Assembly: GCA_977017575.1 (NCBI GenBank)
Contig: CDRNVI010000029.1
Location: 496,001 to 560,000, forward strand
Reading direction: 5' to 3'
DNA from: Paramoeba atlantica
Lineage: Eukaryota > Discosea
DNA: 64,000 nucleotides
Positions 46,099-56,243 of this stretch are shown here, piece after piece. A program made the translations under genes and the position numbers. The notes below the pieces were generated by a model that worked only from the letters and a program-made list of their open reading frames with translations, did no database searches and had not been told where the DNA came from. Within the stretch, counting starts at the first letter, position 1. The number at the start of each line of letters is the position of its first letter.

Positions 46099-48033
46099 AT
46101 GATGCAACGGGATCTTGCTATTTCCCGGGACTCTTCCACGAGTTTGGAGTTACAGAACAATGATGTTTATCTGAATCATATCGTGCATACGAAGGAACAA
46201 CCCGAAGAGGGTAGACGACGCGAACTCGTACTCGTAAAAATCGACCACCTCCTTAAAGAGTGGGTAAGGCGAGAAGTGATTAAGAAAGGTAAAGGCAAAC
46301 TCGCGGCGCAGGAAGCAGGAGGCCGCATGTTCACCTCTGGGAGTTACCGCATGGGGGTACATGGCCCAGGCAGTGACATTGACGTCATTCTAGTCGTGCC
46401 ACAGTTCATCACCTCTGCTGACTTCTTTGAAAGTCTCTATGCGATCCTCAAAGCCCACCCGGACACATCGGAGATTCGCCGCACCCCCGGTGCGCGCCAG
46501 CCCATCATGTCGCTTACATTCATGCAGATCTGTCTGGATATGCAACTCGCGACGCTCCGACAGAGTAGCGTTTCCTCGAATATTGATATATGCGCTGTAG
46601 GGACACTACGAGGGTTGGACCCCACAACGCGTCGCACCCTCTCCGGACCGGCCGTCGCGGAATGTGTTCTGCGTGCGGTGCCCCAAGTTCGGACCTTCCG
46701 GGAGTGCCTCCGTGGGGTGAAGCTGTGGGCCACCTCGCGCGGGGTAACGAGCAGCCGGATGGCCTACATGGGCGGGGTCGCGCTCGCGATTCTGGTCGCC
46801 CGGGTGTGTCAGCTCTACCCGAATCTGTGCTCCGCAGGGCTGCTGCATAAATTTTTCTCCATGTACTCAGGGTGGTTCCGCGCCGACACCACGCAGCACC
46901 GCAATCAGCCGATTTATCTCACTGCGAGTTTGACGGTGAGTGAACCGGAATTACGGAATATCAGTTGGGATAGCGCAAGTAAGATGCGTGATGCCGGCGA
47001 CATTCTGCCTATTATTACCCCCGCGGTGCCTTATCAAAACACATGTGCCCAGGTTAGTCGCTCCACATTGCGGATCATTTGTGAAGAATTCGTTCGGGGG
47101 GCAAATATTTTGGATCGTGGCATGCAAGAAGCACAAAACGCTGCTACAAGTGATTTGTCAGCCAAACAGATATACGAAGCATCGTTCAAAGAGCTATGTC
47201 TCGACACAGAATTTTTTGCTCGCTACCCGTATTTCTTATCCGTCAACGTCAGTTCTGCGGATATGCAAGACTTTAAAGATTATGAATCTGGAGTTGAAAG
47301 TCGTATGGGTGTTCTTTTACGATCACTGGAGAAGAACAATGCTGACCTAACCTGTCACCTGATGCCTCGGATGTTCATGCATCCCGAAGCGGAACCTCCC
47401 GAGCTGGCAACAGGGGCAGACAGACCGAACACCACTAAAATATACACAGCTTGCATATTTATAGGATTTTTAGTGGAACAAAAAAATGCCCAAATCGATA
47501 TTCGAAAGGCGATTCAGGACTTCAAAGACAGTCTAAATAGCCTTGTGGAATCGATGAAGGCGGGAAACAATACGAAGTTAGTACTACTTCCACAAAAGAA
47601 GATTCCCACTTGGATTATCACAGAGGAAGAAAGAAGGAAGCTTCGTCATCAGTACAAGACACAATCCAAACCTATCGTTTTGCCAATCGAAAATATAGAA
47701 AAAAACGGAACTGACTCTGCTACCGGTCATGAAGAAGTTTCGTCCAAACGAATGAAGGTTTCTCATGTGGAACGAATGAAAGAGGACAAATTGGTCACCG
47801 AAAATGAATCAGAATCTCTTAAAGCAAGACGAAATTCTGATATGCTTACGCCTGAGAACAAAATCGTAACAGAAAATGAATCAGAAACTCTTCAACGAAG
47901 AGAAGAACCAGACGTGCCTACCCCTCAATACCCTGAGAAACCAATAAGCAAGGAAGTAGAGGAACCTGAAAGTCTTCCAGGCACAATGAGCGACCAAGAA
48001 ATTGAAGACGTGTTGGCATCAATGTACAATTGA
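46099..48033 (+). CDS. PAP: Canonical nuclear poly(A) polymerase
   Basis: Adds poly(A) tails to cleaved pre-mRNA. The nucleotidyltransferase domain has GSYRMGVHGPGSDID (residues 81-95) with D93 and D95 as metal ligands, and D147 in LDMQLATL as the third. The central domain (FRECLRGVKLWATSRG, then YMGGVALAILVARVCQLYPN) and the RNA-binding domain follow. The C-terminal ~120 residues are charged and repetitive (two VTENESE-type repeats) and probably nuclear-targeting. The first ATG gives 644 residues and covers nearly all of the conserved N-terminus. In T. brucei this gene is one of the very few with a cis-intron; here the coding part is uninterrupted. The partner factor CPSF160 lies upstream in the same transcription unit. 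GC content is high over 46,300-46,900. Confidence 0.95.
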   Translation: MMQRDLAISRDSSTSLELQNNDVYLNHIVHTKEQPEEGRRRELVLVKIDHLLKEWVRREVIKKGKGKLAAQEAGGRMFTSGSYRMGVHGPGSDIDVILVVPQFITSADFFESLYAILKAHPDTSEIRRTPGARQPIMSLTFMQICLDMQLATLRQSSVSSNIDICAVGTLRGLDPTTRRTLSGPAVAECVLRAVPQVRTFRECLRGVKLWATSRGVTSSRMAYMGGVALAILVARVCQLYPNLCSAGLLHKFFSMYSGWFRADTTQHRNQPIYLTASLTVSEPELRNISWDSASKMRDAGDILPIITPAVPYQNTCAQVSRSTLRIICEEFVRGANILDRGMQEAQNAATSDLSAKQIYEASFKELCLDTEFFARYPYFLSVNVSSADMQDFKDYESGVESRMGVLLRSLEKNNADLTCHLMPRMFMHPEAEPPELATGADRPNTTKIYTACIFIGFLVEQKNAQIDIRKAIQDFKDSLNSLVESMKAGNNTKLVLLPQKKIPTWIITEEERRKLRHQYKTQSKPIVLPIENIEKNGTDSATGHEEVSSKRMKVSHVERMKEDKLVTENESESLKARRNSDMLTPENKIVTENESETLQRREEPDVPTPQYPEKPISKEVEEPESLPGTMSDQEIEDVLASMYN

Positions 48034-48402
48034 AACAATTCTTATTTGTGCCTTTGATCCATACTTAATGGTTTCCTTCTTATGCGTGAAGGAACATATT
48101 TTGAGATGAGCTACCGAGGCTCCTTCTTCACAAGTGTGGAACTCCCTACTTCAGTGTCATCGATGATGCTATTTTTTACAAACACATTTCTGATGATTGA
48201 ATACGGGCACGTGTAATCGCAGGATTCATGCTTTCTATACATTTTTTTATACAGTATGGAGTAGGGATCCTTTAGTTTAAAAATAAATAAAGAAAAACAA
48301 ATTAAATAAAAAAAAACATTTAGTTTTGATGTCTATTCTAATTCTATTTCCATCCGCCCAAACTTATCACAGCCTTTTTAACAATGACGAAGGCATACAG
48401 CG
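48034..48402. other. Intergenic spacer with short upstream ORF
   Basis: AT-rich spacer with A-runs at 48290-48320. An ATG at 48384 in another frame begins a short upstream reading frame that overlaps the next gene's start. Confidence 0.45.
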
Positions 48403-49125
48403 ATGAACACGCAAACACTCGACCAAATACGACCGAACGCAACTTTTTGGCGTGGGAGTAGGCTTTTCTTATCGCATGCAGCTCGTTCTGTTACACCTTC
48501 CACTTGGACATTTCACTATTTTGTTTTACATCAGGAAGTACACACAGATAGAAAGAACATCGGGGAAGAATTCGACATAAGTAGATCATTAGTTCTTCCC
48601 GAAGATATAAGACAAAAGATTAAAATCATGCTTCAATTTTGTCTACGCAGCAGTATCGAGGGATATTTTCAAGCGTTGAAATATAGATGCAAGGATGGCG
48701 CCCGGTATGGCGTTCCATACGTGATTTACCCCAGACAGTCGAGCCACACAGGCCGCGTTTCTGGTCTTTCACATGCGGAAAGCGGTGTTTTAATCGCTAT
48801 TACCAGTAAGGAAACATCTTCTATTATTCCAACATTAAGCAATGCACTTCAAATTCCGATTCGTGAAGTTGAAACAGAGATGCCTGCTGCCATCGCGGAT
48901 GTTTTACCGGAATTAACATGGCGTGATGTTGTTCGAAGCGTACGTATTCTACGCAGTGTTGGGAAATCATTGCGACTATTGGTGATTAAATTGGATGCTT
49001 CATTGTCGCCAAGAACAAAATTTAAAAATAAGAATGTGTTGGTCAATGTCCCACCTATATTTCGTGTAGTTCAGGACGAGGAGTATTCCTATGCAAAAGC
49101 ACATGCTTTATTTTCCAACATTTAG
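48403..49125 (+). CDS. tRNA-splicing endonuclease catalytic subunit-like
   Basis: The enzyme removes the intron from pre-tRNA (in trypanosomes chiefly tRNA-Tyr). This 240-residue protein has the family's C-terminal nuclease fold: GYFQALKYRCKDGARYGVPYVIY, which corresponds to the GxKFGxDFxxY strand, a His in SHAESGVLI, and RSVRILRSVGKSLRLLVI, which corresponds to RxxxSVxKxLLL. The Tyr-His-Lys triad would be Y109, H124 and K188. The short N-terminal part has no recognised domain. SEN34 is favoured over SEN2 by the 'RxxxSVxK' helix. It fits the tRNA theme of PUS10 and TYW3. Confidence 0.7.
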   Translation: MNTQTLDQIRPNATFWRGSRLFLSHAARSVTPSTWTFHYFVLHQEVHTDRKNIGEEFDISRSLVLPEDIRQKIKIMLQFCLRSSIEGYFQALKYRCKDGARYGVPYVIYPRQSSHTGRVSGLSHAESGVLIAITSKETSSIIPTLSNALQIPIREVETEMPAAIADVLPELTWRDVVRSVRILRSVGKSLRLLVIKLDASLSPRTKFKNKNVLVNVPPIFRVVQDEEYSYAKAHALFSNI

Positions 49126-49311
49126 TGTCTACTATACTGTTTATGATTGTTTTCAAAAGCAAAACGATTTCTTTCTATAAAAATGGAACTAAAAAGCGAT
49201 TCTCTTCAACGAGTATTACACTTGAATACCTAAATGGTATCACTGTCGTTCCGCATGGGTATATTCCCAGAAATCTTTCAACATTATTTTTCTACGCTTC
49301 TTAATTTTTAA

Positions 49312-49947
49312 ATGTCCTTCCGCAGTCAGGTTTTTTCGCTATGGTACGTCGTGTCACTGGTGTGTACTCTGTACTTATACACCCTCAACATTGCTCTACC
49401 AGTGTCAGGAGGGTATCCCGCGTACTGCCTTCCTCCGGCCTCGTACGGTAACCGGTCCCGCGCGGCTCCCGTGTCTGCATACTGTCAGCGCCATAAACAG
49501 CTCTACTCCGCGGTCGCACCCTACACGGGTTTAAGCTCTAGGGATCTGCGCGAGGACCTGCGACGTGTTGACAAGACAACGCTAACTCTTTCTCTCTCCC
49601 CTCCCAATTGGTACATTGCGCTCTGCGCCGTACACACCGTATGCATGGCGTGCAGCATTGTTTTTCTCCTCCTCAGTTTGCTCTCCAGCTTCCTTGGTCG
49701 GGTTTTTAAGCCTGTGGCGAATCTGGCGGCGCTTGTGATGATGGTACTCCCGATTGTGTGGTATCAGCTCTCTGCGGTCAGTGGACTGCAGGCGCGTACG
49801 GCTACTGCTTTGTTGCAGTCCTATTTCTCCTCTTCTATCGGCGCGAAGCTTATTCTCTCTGTGTTTTCCCTTCCTATGCTGCAGCTTGCCTACGCAAGCA
49901 CACTGTCTTCTGTCAAAGGTCGTCGAAAAGGCTCGAAGAGAGCTTAG
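49312..49947 (+). CDS. Four-span membrane protein, unknown
   Basis: This 211-residue protein has a first hydrophobic segment at about residues 8-30, a ~65-residue polar, Cys-containing loop, and three clustered spans at about 100-125, 133-152 and 170-192. It ends with the basic tail KGRRKGSKRA. The tetraspan layout resembles the 22553-23116 protein, but I see no sequence similarity. The coding DNA is more GC-rich than its neighbours. No family is recognised. Confidence 0.7.
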   Translation: MSFRSQVFSLWYVVSLVCTLYLYTLNIALPVSGGYPAYCLPPASYGNRSRAAPVSAYCQRHKQLYSAVAPYTGLSSRDLREDLRRVDKTTLTLSLSPPNWYIALCAVHTVCMACSIVFLLLSLLSSFLGRVFKPVANLAALVMMVLPIVWYQLSAVSGLQARTATALLQSYFSSSIGAKLILSVFSLPMLQLAYASTLSSVKGRRKGSKRA

Positions 49948-50342
49948 TGGGAAGTCTTATTCTTCGTTTGAGATAGTACAGTTTTGATTTCGAAGTTTTA
50001 TTGGAATAATGATTCATGACCAATTGAGACAGTTTTTACAAGCTATTTAATTAAACGGAAAAAATCTTTCTGGAGACAAATGAATACCTCAGCGATACGA
50101 AGTTATGGGCGCGAGTTTTTGTTGGAGGAAAGTTAGATTAGTTTTATTGATGAGATCCTTCGGTTCGCATAGAATATCGAGGTTTACACGTTAGCAATCA
50201 TACCGAAAATATGTACGTTGGTCGATACGTGCAACTGTAATGCACGTTAGACAGCATCTCAAAATTTTTTACTTTTTTTATTATTGTGAGGCAATCCGCG
50301 CATTTTTGCTCTTAGTGACCTTTACTCTGTTTCGTTTCAATA
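49948..50342. other. Intergenic spacer
   Basis: AT-rich spacer with a T-rich tract at 50265-50290. Nothing else is recognised. Confidence 0.45.
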
Positions 50343-52190
50343 ATGGTACAAGAAACTAGCCCTGAGTCACAGCAGTCGGTAGTGGGACAGCAAATTTTTT
50401 ATTTGGTCCTCCTCTATTTCGCCATAAACTATGGATCTGGGTCTTCGAGTAAGTCTCAAAACGTAGCCCCACGAAGTACGCAAGGAAAGTCTCTTTGGTC
50501 TGTTGGAGAAAAGGCATCCATGTACATTTTTCTCTCTCCTTCTGAGCAGCTTCACCTGGTGAATGAAACAAAAACGAATAGCACCAAGTTTTTACGTACG
50601 AGTTCGTCGGTTACGCTGTCAAATGCAACCTGGTCATTTCAAAACATCACATTCGACTTTTCAACAGGTAATGAGCTAAATTTGCATCTTGAGGATGTGG
50701 AAAATCATTTGGGCTTTCGGATGGATGAAAATATACTTGAATCGTACTTTTTGCATGTTTTGTACACCCGCAGGGGATACATCCCAACAAGTTTTGAAAC
50801 TTCTGATCGGTCTGTAGTGTATTTACGGCAGCCCCTCATTCACTACAAAGAGTCTGTTGCGAAGCCGACACACTCATTACTTGGGGAGGAGCTAGAAGGT
50901 GCTACATCGAAGCTTTCTGAGCTAAGATCCCGTAAATGGACAACAACGAAGGGAAATACAACTCTAGCCGCTCACTGGAAGCCTACAGTAGCATGCTGTC
51001 CGGTTGTTGATGATGCGGACCATACTGAAACAACCACAGATATGATAGTGCCCTTCATTACACAAACACCTGATAAGTCCTTCTACTATCCGATTCTTTA
51101 TCCGAATGCTCTGTGGGACCGACAGAGTGAGTACACACGGCTAGACACCAGGGAAAAGGACAACCCTTTGTCCCTTTCGGTTTCAATTTATCCTATTAGC
51201 TTCACTCGCTTCACCCTCTTAGAGAACATGCTACATGGGCTGGAGGGACAAAAGTCATGGGGAATCACACAGCAAGAAGTTGACGATATGAAAAGTATAT
51301 TTACCGACACAAATCCCTATTTTCTTGCACTCACCATTGTGGTAAGCCTTCTCCACATGTTCTTTGAATATCTGGCCTTTAAGAACGACATCTCGTTCTG
51401 GAAAGACCGGGAAGATTTTACTGGACTCTCCGTACGTACGTTGTGTGTCAACGCGTACTTTCAGCTTATCATTACACTTTACTTGTGGGATAATGACACC
51501 TCCTGGACTGTGCTACTTCCCAGTATTGTGGGTTTACTGATCGAGATATGGAAATTGCGAAAGCTTATTCGTGTACGGCCCAAACAACGCGGTTGGCTGC
51601 CCTTCCGTTTTGAACTCGTGGAGGAATACGGCAGTACGAAGACGAATACAATCGACGACCAGGCGACAAGAATATTGGGGTACATTTTAGTCCCTGCTTT
51701 GCTGGCCTACGCCACGCACTGCGCATTGTATGAAAAATACACTGGGTGGTACTCTTTTGCGATTCAGACGCAGGTAAGCTTTATTTACGCCGCGGGATTT
51801 GTGCTCATGACCCCGCAGCTTTTCATTAATTACAAATTAAAAAGTGTAGCCCACTTGCCATGGCGCACATTTGTATACAAAGCTCTGAACACGGTAGTGG
51901 ACGATTTTTTTGCGTTTATCATCAAGATGCCGTGGCTCCACCGACTGGCATGCTTTCGGGATGATCTAGTGTTCTTAGTGCTCTTGTACCAAAAGTGGAT
52001 TTACCCCGTGGACTACGCGAGAGCCAATGAATTTGGACAAGTTGGAGAAAAAATGGAAGAATTGAAAACAGATGAGGAGCACACCAAAACAAATCTCGGC
52101 AGAACTAGCATAGAATCGATTACAGAGGCACAAGAAAACGTACGCGAATCGGACGTAAAGTCGAGTAGTGATTCGGAAAATAGTGAATAA
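50343..52190 (+). CDS. CLPTM1: CLPTM1 family multipass membrane protein
   Basis: CLPTM1-like proteins are ER/plasma-membrane multipass proteins; the human paralogue CLPTM1L scrambles glycosyl-PI precursors. The 615-residue protein has the N-terminal span and large lumenal domain with the family words FWKDREDFTGLSVRTLCVNAY, LWDNDTSWTVLLPSIVGLLIEIWK and SFIYAAGFVLMTPQLFINYKL. It ends with DDLVFLVLLYQKWIYPVD and an acidic tail. Length and order match the family throughout. GPI anchors are abundant in kinetoplastids, so a role in GPI lipid flipping is attractive but inferred. Confidence 0.96.
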   Translation: MVQETSPESQQSVVGQQIFYLVLLYFAINYGSGSSSKSQNVAPRSTQGKSLWSVGEKASMYIFLSPSEQLHLVNETKTNSTKFLRTSSSVTLSNATWSFQNITFDFSTGNELNLHLEDVENHLGFRMDENILESYFLHVLYTRRGYIPTSFETSDRSVVYLRQPLIHYKESVAKPTHSLLGEELEGATSKLSELRSRKWTTTKGNTTLAAHWKPTVACCPVVDDADHTETTTDMIVPFITQTPDKSFYYPILYPNALWDRQSEYTRLDTREKDNPLSLSVSIYPISFTRFTLLENMLHGLEGQKSWGITQQEVDDMKSIFTDTNPYFLALTIVVSLLHMFFEYLAFKNDISFWKDREDFTGLSVRTLCVNAYFQLIITLYLWDNDTSWTVLLPSIVGLLIEIWKLRKLIRVRPKQRGWLPFRFELVEEYGSTKTNTIDDQATRILGYILVPALLAYATHCALYEKYTGWYSFAIQTQVSFIYAAGFVLMTPQLFINYKLKSVAHLPWRTFVYKALNTVVDDFFAFIIKMPWLHRLACFRDDLVFLVLLYQKWIYPVDYARANEFGQVGEKMEELKTDEEHTKTNLGRTSIESITEAQENVRESDVKSSSDSENSE

Positions 52191-52470
52191 GATGCCACTT
52201 GCCCTAATATGTACACTATGTATTGCAATATGAGTAGCAATGTTGAAAAACGGAATAGGAGTTTACTAAGTATAAAAAATTTGGGCGGCCTACTACTCAT
52301 ACGACAATGTTGAATTCGTGAAAACCTGAGAGTGAATTTGTGTAATTATTACCCAATTTAGTATTATTACTCATAGTGAATGTATGATATTTTAAAAATT
52401 AAGGTGACCGAAAACATTGAAACCCCAACTGACCTCTTTATGACACCTTTTTTCCTATTGTTTATAGAGG
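52191..52470. other. Intergenic spacer
   Basis: AT-rich spacer ending in the acceptor tract at 52446-52467. Confidence 0.45.
52446..52467 (+). promoter_or_regulatory. Putative trans-splice acceptor
   Basis: CCTTTTTTCCTATTGTTTATAG ends at 52467, three bases before the ATG at 52471. Confidence 0.55.
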
Positions 52471-52971
52471 ATGTTGCGATACTCTAGGGTGCAGCTTCGT
52501 CCGACAAAAGATACCCGTTCCTCTTGTATGCGTGTCCGCAGATTCACCTACATGAAAACGCCACGATATGAAAGTCAGCGTTTCGGCTCACGTGCCTGCC
52601 GGATTCGCCAACCAGCGCCCAGTATTAAAGGAAGCACTGGATTGCAACACTTACGTGATCCAGGGACGAAACAGCGTATTCTCGCGATCTATGATGCCCA
52701 GGAGTTCAGTCGTCGAGAGTGGAAAGCGAGGGATTTCGACGTCTACGAGATGCCTTTTGATTTATCTCCAGAGGAACTGCAGTGTGTGGTGCCGGAGCCT
52801 TATACGGAGTGCACTCAGCGCTCCATCAAGGACGGGATTGGGATCAAAGGGCGTGTATTTGAGCGAGAGCGAGTGGCTCCGTTTCTTTTTCCAGGACAAC
52901 AAATCCCTCAGCCACCTTCTCCCAAGTTTACAACTCAATACACCGTAGAAAAACTATTTGGTCCAGCTTGA
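52471..52971 (+). CDS. Small basic protein, probably mitochondrial
   Basis: This 166-residue protein has an Arg-rich, acid-poor N-terminal half (MLRYSRVQLRP...) and an acidic, Pro-containing C-terminal half. The presequence-like start and size suggest a mitochondrial ribosomal or RNA-associated protein, but no family motif was recognised. The ATG follows the acceptor AG almost directly. Confidence 0.65.
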   Translation: MLRYSRVQLRPTKDTRSSCMRVRRFTYMKTPRYESQRFGSRACRIRQPAPSIKGSTGLQHLRDPGTKQRILAIYDAQEFSRREWKARDFDVYEMPFDLSPEELQCVVPEPYTECTQRSIKDGIGIKGRVFERERVAPFLFPGQQIPQPPSPKFTTQYTVEKLFGPA

Positions 52972-53160
52972 GACTATTCTGACGTGTTTGTTGTAAGATC
53001 GGATGTTGTTGTGTATAATGAGGTTCTGAGTATAGATAAATACATTTAAGATGTACATTCTAGATTCGTAATACCTGGATCAATAGGCAATCGAAAAACC
53101 AACATCCTTATCATTATGATCCTTGACATTACATTTACCGTTTTTATATCCATTTCCAAC

Positions 53161-53171
53161 ATTTTTTTCAG
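53161..53171 (+). promoter_or_regulatory. Putative trans-splice acceptor of first cyclophilin
   Basis: ATTTTTTTCAG ends at 53171, 35 bases before the ATG at 53207. A second tract, TTTTTATTTAG, abuts the ATG itself (ending at 53206). Confidence 0.5.
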
Positions 53172-53206
53172 TACGTCACCTTTCCTACTAAGGTGTTTTT
53201 ATTTAG

Positions 53207-53800
53207 ATGATTCTATTATTTCAGTTCTTGCTGGCCGCAGTGCTTTGTACTGGTGTAAGCGCAAAGGAAAAGCGTTTTGATGCGGAGATTACGGACAAAG
53301 TTTTCCTTGACATACAGATTGGAGATCGACGTGTACGTCGTATCACCATCGGCCTCTTTGGAAAGGAGGTTCCAAAAACGGTAGAAAATTTCAAGCAGCT
53401 GTGTAATCATACTCAAGGCTATGGATATCGAAACTCCATTTTTCATCGCGTCATTAAAAAGTTTATGATTCAAGGAGGTGATTTTACGCACAACGATGGT
53501 ACTGGTGGATACTCTATATATGGAGAGAGCTTCAAGGATGAGAATTTCAACATAAGCCACTTTAAAGGTTGCCTGTCTATGGCGAATGCAGGAGCTAACA
53601 CAAACGGGTCGCAGTTTATCATTGCCACGACGGAAACCTACTGGTTGAACGGGCAACACGTTGTATTTGGAAAGGTACTCGAAGGATTTGGGCTAGTGAA
53701 GGACATTGCTAGACTGAAAACTCTGCCTGGTGACCGACCCGAAGATGAAGACGCAAGGATCGTAGATTGTGGAATCCTGGAAGAAGGACTTCGTTCGTGA
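53207..53800 (+). CDS. Secretory-pathway cyclophilin (PPIase), copy 1
   Basis: Peptidyl-prolyl isomerase that aids protein folding in the ER. A cleavable signal peptide (LLFQFLLAAVLCTGVSA) precedes the cyclophilin domain. Active-site words are [15 protein letters not shown] (Arg, Phe, Met, Gln), NAGANTNGSQF and the Trp in ETYWLNGQHVVFG. At 197 residues it is of the CypB type, with no KDEL-like signal (it ends EEGLRS). A paralogue lies 430 bases downstream; this copy has diverged more from the general consensus (for example QFIIATTET). Confidence 0.95.
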   Translation: MILLFQFLLAAVLCTGVSAKEKRFDAEITDKVFLDIQIGDRRVRRITIGLFGKEVPKTVENFKQLCNHTQGYGYRNSIFHRVIKKFMIQGGDFTHNDGTGGYSIYGESFKDENFNISHFKGCLSMANAGANTNGSQFIIATTETYWLNGQHVVFGKVLEGFGLVKDIARLKTLPGDRPEDEDARIVDCGILEEGLRS

Positions 53801-54233
53801 GTTGTTGTCGAGTTCCCCTCATAATGAAAAGAATGATTTTCTCTGCGGATCTACCTCTCTATATTTTAACGGACCTGAATCTGGTGTGCAAGTTCCAAAA
53901 ATTGTAAATTTATAGGTATTCATAGTACATTACACTTGAAATATATTTGAATAAATTTTGCTAGGTTTATACGGTAAAAACAAGGTGTCTTTGTTGCAAC
54001 ATTTGTCTTTGCAATTATGAATGAGTTGTTTACACCTTATACATGGGAGACCAAAAATCAACACTTGTCCTTACACTATCCCTCGCATTCATATTATCAA
54101 CAGTACATACAGGTAAATCAGAGTACTTGTGCGTAGAACGTAGTGTAATTAAAGTGCAGTATGGGCACTTCTCTTGTTATCATTATGCTCTGCGTAAATC
54201 TCATCGTCTAGTCTTATTTCTTTAACTTGGACG
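53801..54233. other. Spacer between cyclophilin paralogues
   Basis: AT-rich. A short open frame at 54043-54225 begins with a hydrophobic stretch but has no cyclophilin-like continuation, so it is not called. Confidence 0.5.
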
Positions 54234-54812
54234 ATGCACAAATTTTATCTGTTATGTTTGTCTCTCATTTTGGGAGCTAGCCCTGCACGTACCGCCGAGA
54301 AGCGTACTGACGCTGAAGTAACGGACCGCGTATTTTTCAATGTTAAAGTAGGAGAAAAGGAACCAAAGAAAATTGTTATCGGTTTATTTGGAAAGGAGGT
54401 CCCGAAAACAACGGAGAATTTTAAGCAACTTGCGGCTGGAAGTCAAGGTTTCGGCTACAAAGGATCGGTCTTTCACCGCGTAATCAAAGATTTTATGATT
54501 CAAGGGGGCGATTTTACCAATTTTGACGGCACAGGGGGGAAGTCCATCTACGGAGACAAATTCAAGGACGAGAATTTTAATATCAGCCACTCACCCGGAT
54601 GTTTGTCAATGGCCAACGCAGGCCCGAACACCAATGGATCCCAATTCTTCATTGCCACCGCAGAGACTTCCTGGTTAGATGGCCGACACGTCGTTTTCGG
54701 GAAAGTTGTCGAGGGTATGGATGTGGTTCGAGAAATTGAGGGCACGAAAACTGGACCTCGTGATAAGCCTAAACAGGAAATTCGAGTAGTTGAATCTGGA
54801 ATAGTGGAGTAG
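54234..54812 (+). CDS. Secretory-pathway cyclophilin (PPIase), copy 2
   Basis: The 192-residue paralogue of the gene at 53207 also has a signal peptide ([18 protein letters not shown]). Its active site matches canonical Cyp[29 protein letters not shown], and Trp in [14 protein letters not shown]. It has no obvious retention signal (it ends SGIVE). The two genes are clearly a tandem duplication that has diverged; the shared word GKEVPKT-ENFKQL marks the same origin. Confidence 0.96.
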   Translation: MHKFYLLCLSLILGASPARTAEKRTDAEVTDRVFFNVKVGEKEPKKIVIGLFGKEVPKTTENFKQLAAGSQGFGYKGSVFHRVIKDFMIQGGDFTNFDGTGGKSIYGDKFKDENFNISHSPGCLSMANAGPNTNGSQFFIATAETSWLDGRHVVFGKVVEGMDVVREIEGTKTGPRDKPKQEIRVVESGIVE

Positions 54813-55291
54813 AGACTGCTCGCCATGTGTTCTAAACAATGCAAGTGAGAAGCGTGTAGGTCGTAAAAGTGGCTTACCATGTATTATTCCCACTATACTA
54901 TACTACCATGTGGTATACACTATACCATTTACTATTAATACAACGTAACGTTTCTGTAATAAAAGTGTGAAATAGAGAAGCCACACAAAAAGGACGCATG
55001 AAAACAATTTAATTGGGAGTGCTCATAGTTAAGAAGTTTCTAGATTCTCTAGGAAGTCTAGACCCAGATTTTTACAATTTTTGCTATCTTTAAAACACAT
55101 TCGAACGATTTCTTGTTGTTTAACTTAGTGAACAGTCATTCCAAAGATATAGTCAGAAATCTAGTGAACACGTTTCGGGAATATTGCTTTACAGTCCAAT
55201 TCGCTTACAGTCCAATTCGAGAAGAGTATTCTTTATGTTTGGAAAAAAAATTTATTTTCGAAACATTAATTTTCTTTTGTGAAGCGCGTAC
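54813..55291. other. Intergenic spacer
   Basis: AT-rich spacer. The word cttacagtccaattcg is repeated (about 55189 and 55204, partly overlapping). No gene is visible. Confidence 0.5.
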
Positions 55292-56098
55292 ATGATGCGA
55301 GCACGCTTTAGTATATCTAAAACATGCCTGAAGTCCATCAGTCGGCCTCGCACCATGGTTCGAAGTTTACTACACGTTAGTCGTCGACATGGCACCACTG
55401 CACATGCTTTGCCGCTTGCTCCCCCGTGTCCTCCTGCAGGCTACGAAGTGTTCCACACCCCAGGACATGATACCTTCCGACTGAGATCTACAGGCCCTTT
55501 TGGGGAAGGTATTCATGTTTGTTGCACGTTGCCTACTGTAGACGCACGAAGAGTGCAGCCTTGCGACGTCGAAGCTCCAGTGAAATGGAGTGCTGCTGTG
55601 TCCAAACCCCTCAATCCGGGCATTGCGCTTACCTGCTCCACCCTGGCGGAGGGTTTGCTGTGTATTGACAGTTTGTTTTTCGACAACACTGAGGAGGAGA
55701 GAGAAGGTCCCGGTTGGGGTTACAACCCTATGCCCATAAATGACTCCACTCGTGCGTTTCACCGATCGACCTATCAAGGTCCGATGTTGCACAACGGTCG
55801 TCTTGCCGCTCTCGCTACTGGGGTACCTGTCACGGATACAACGTACCCGCAGCGGCAAGCCCTGCGGAATGCGCAGAACCCTTATCAAGGAACTCACACC
55901 CCCTTCACTCGATACGACCACATGCCCGTACACACGCTCGACCCGGACATATTTCAACTTGTTGCGGACTACTTAGCAGAGCTTGGCATTGGGGATCAAT
56001 TGGCGGAGTTTGTTGCGAATTATGCAAGCTACGTCAAAATCAGTGAAGCGCAAACGTGGAGTGATAATTTGAGGGCTATTCTGGACGCGGATGAGTAG
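55292..56098 (+). CDS. MAM33/p32 family mitochondrial protein (p22-like)
   Basis: This 268-residue protein has a basic presequence (MRARFSISKTCLKSISRPR...). The C-terminus matches the acidic p32/MAM33 fold: LDPDIFQLVADYLAELGIGD, then AEFVANYASYVKISEAQTW with a final LRAILDADE, corresponding to the 'YLeeRGi...LaeFi..y...Ke...YlxWL' signature. In trypanosomes the homologue p22 is a mitochondrial matrix protein needed for editing of COII mRNA and bound to a deaminase. The N-terminal half is poorly conserved, as usual in this family. Second ATG at 55295. Confidence 0.85.
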   Translation: MMRARFSISKTCLKSISRPRTMVRSLLHVSRRHGTTAHALPLAPPCPPAGYEVFHTPGHDTFRLRSTGPFGEGIHVCCTLPTVDARRVQPCDVEAPVKWSAAVSKPLNPGIALTCSTLAEGLLCIDSLFFDNTEEEREGPGWGYNPMPINDSTRAFHRSTYQGPMLHNGRLAALATGVPVTDTTYPQRQALRNAQNPYQGTHTPFTRYDHMPVHTLDPDIFQLVADYLAELGIGDQLAEFVANYASYVKISEAQTWSDNLRAILDADE

Positions 56099-56243
56099 AT
56101 CGCCTTCCCTTGGAGGTGACCACCGTTTTGGAAAGTATTTTGGCATCTAATCATTTGATACAAATTTCAAGAACTTGATCAAATGAACATTTTTTTGTGA
56201 GAAATTTAGCTAACTTTTCACCAATATTTCCGATACATCTCTC

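Noticed and set aside
51760-51785. Splice-donor-like CAGGTAAGC in the CLPTM1 gene
   Set aside because: The protein continues through it in the family-conserved reading (SFIYAAGFVLMTPQ), so it is not used.
54043-54225. Possible third cyclophilin remnant between the two copies
   Set aside because: It begins with a hydrophobic stretch, but nothing after it resembles a cyclophilin domain.
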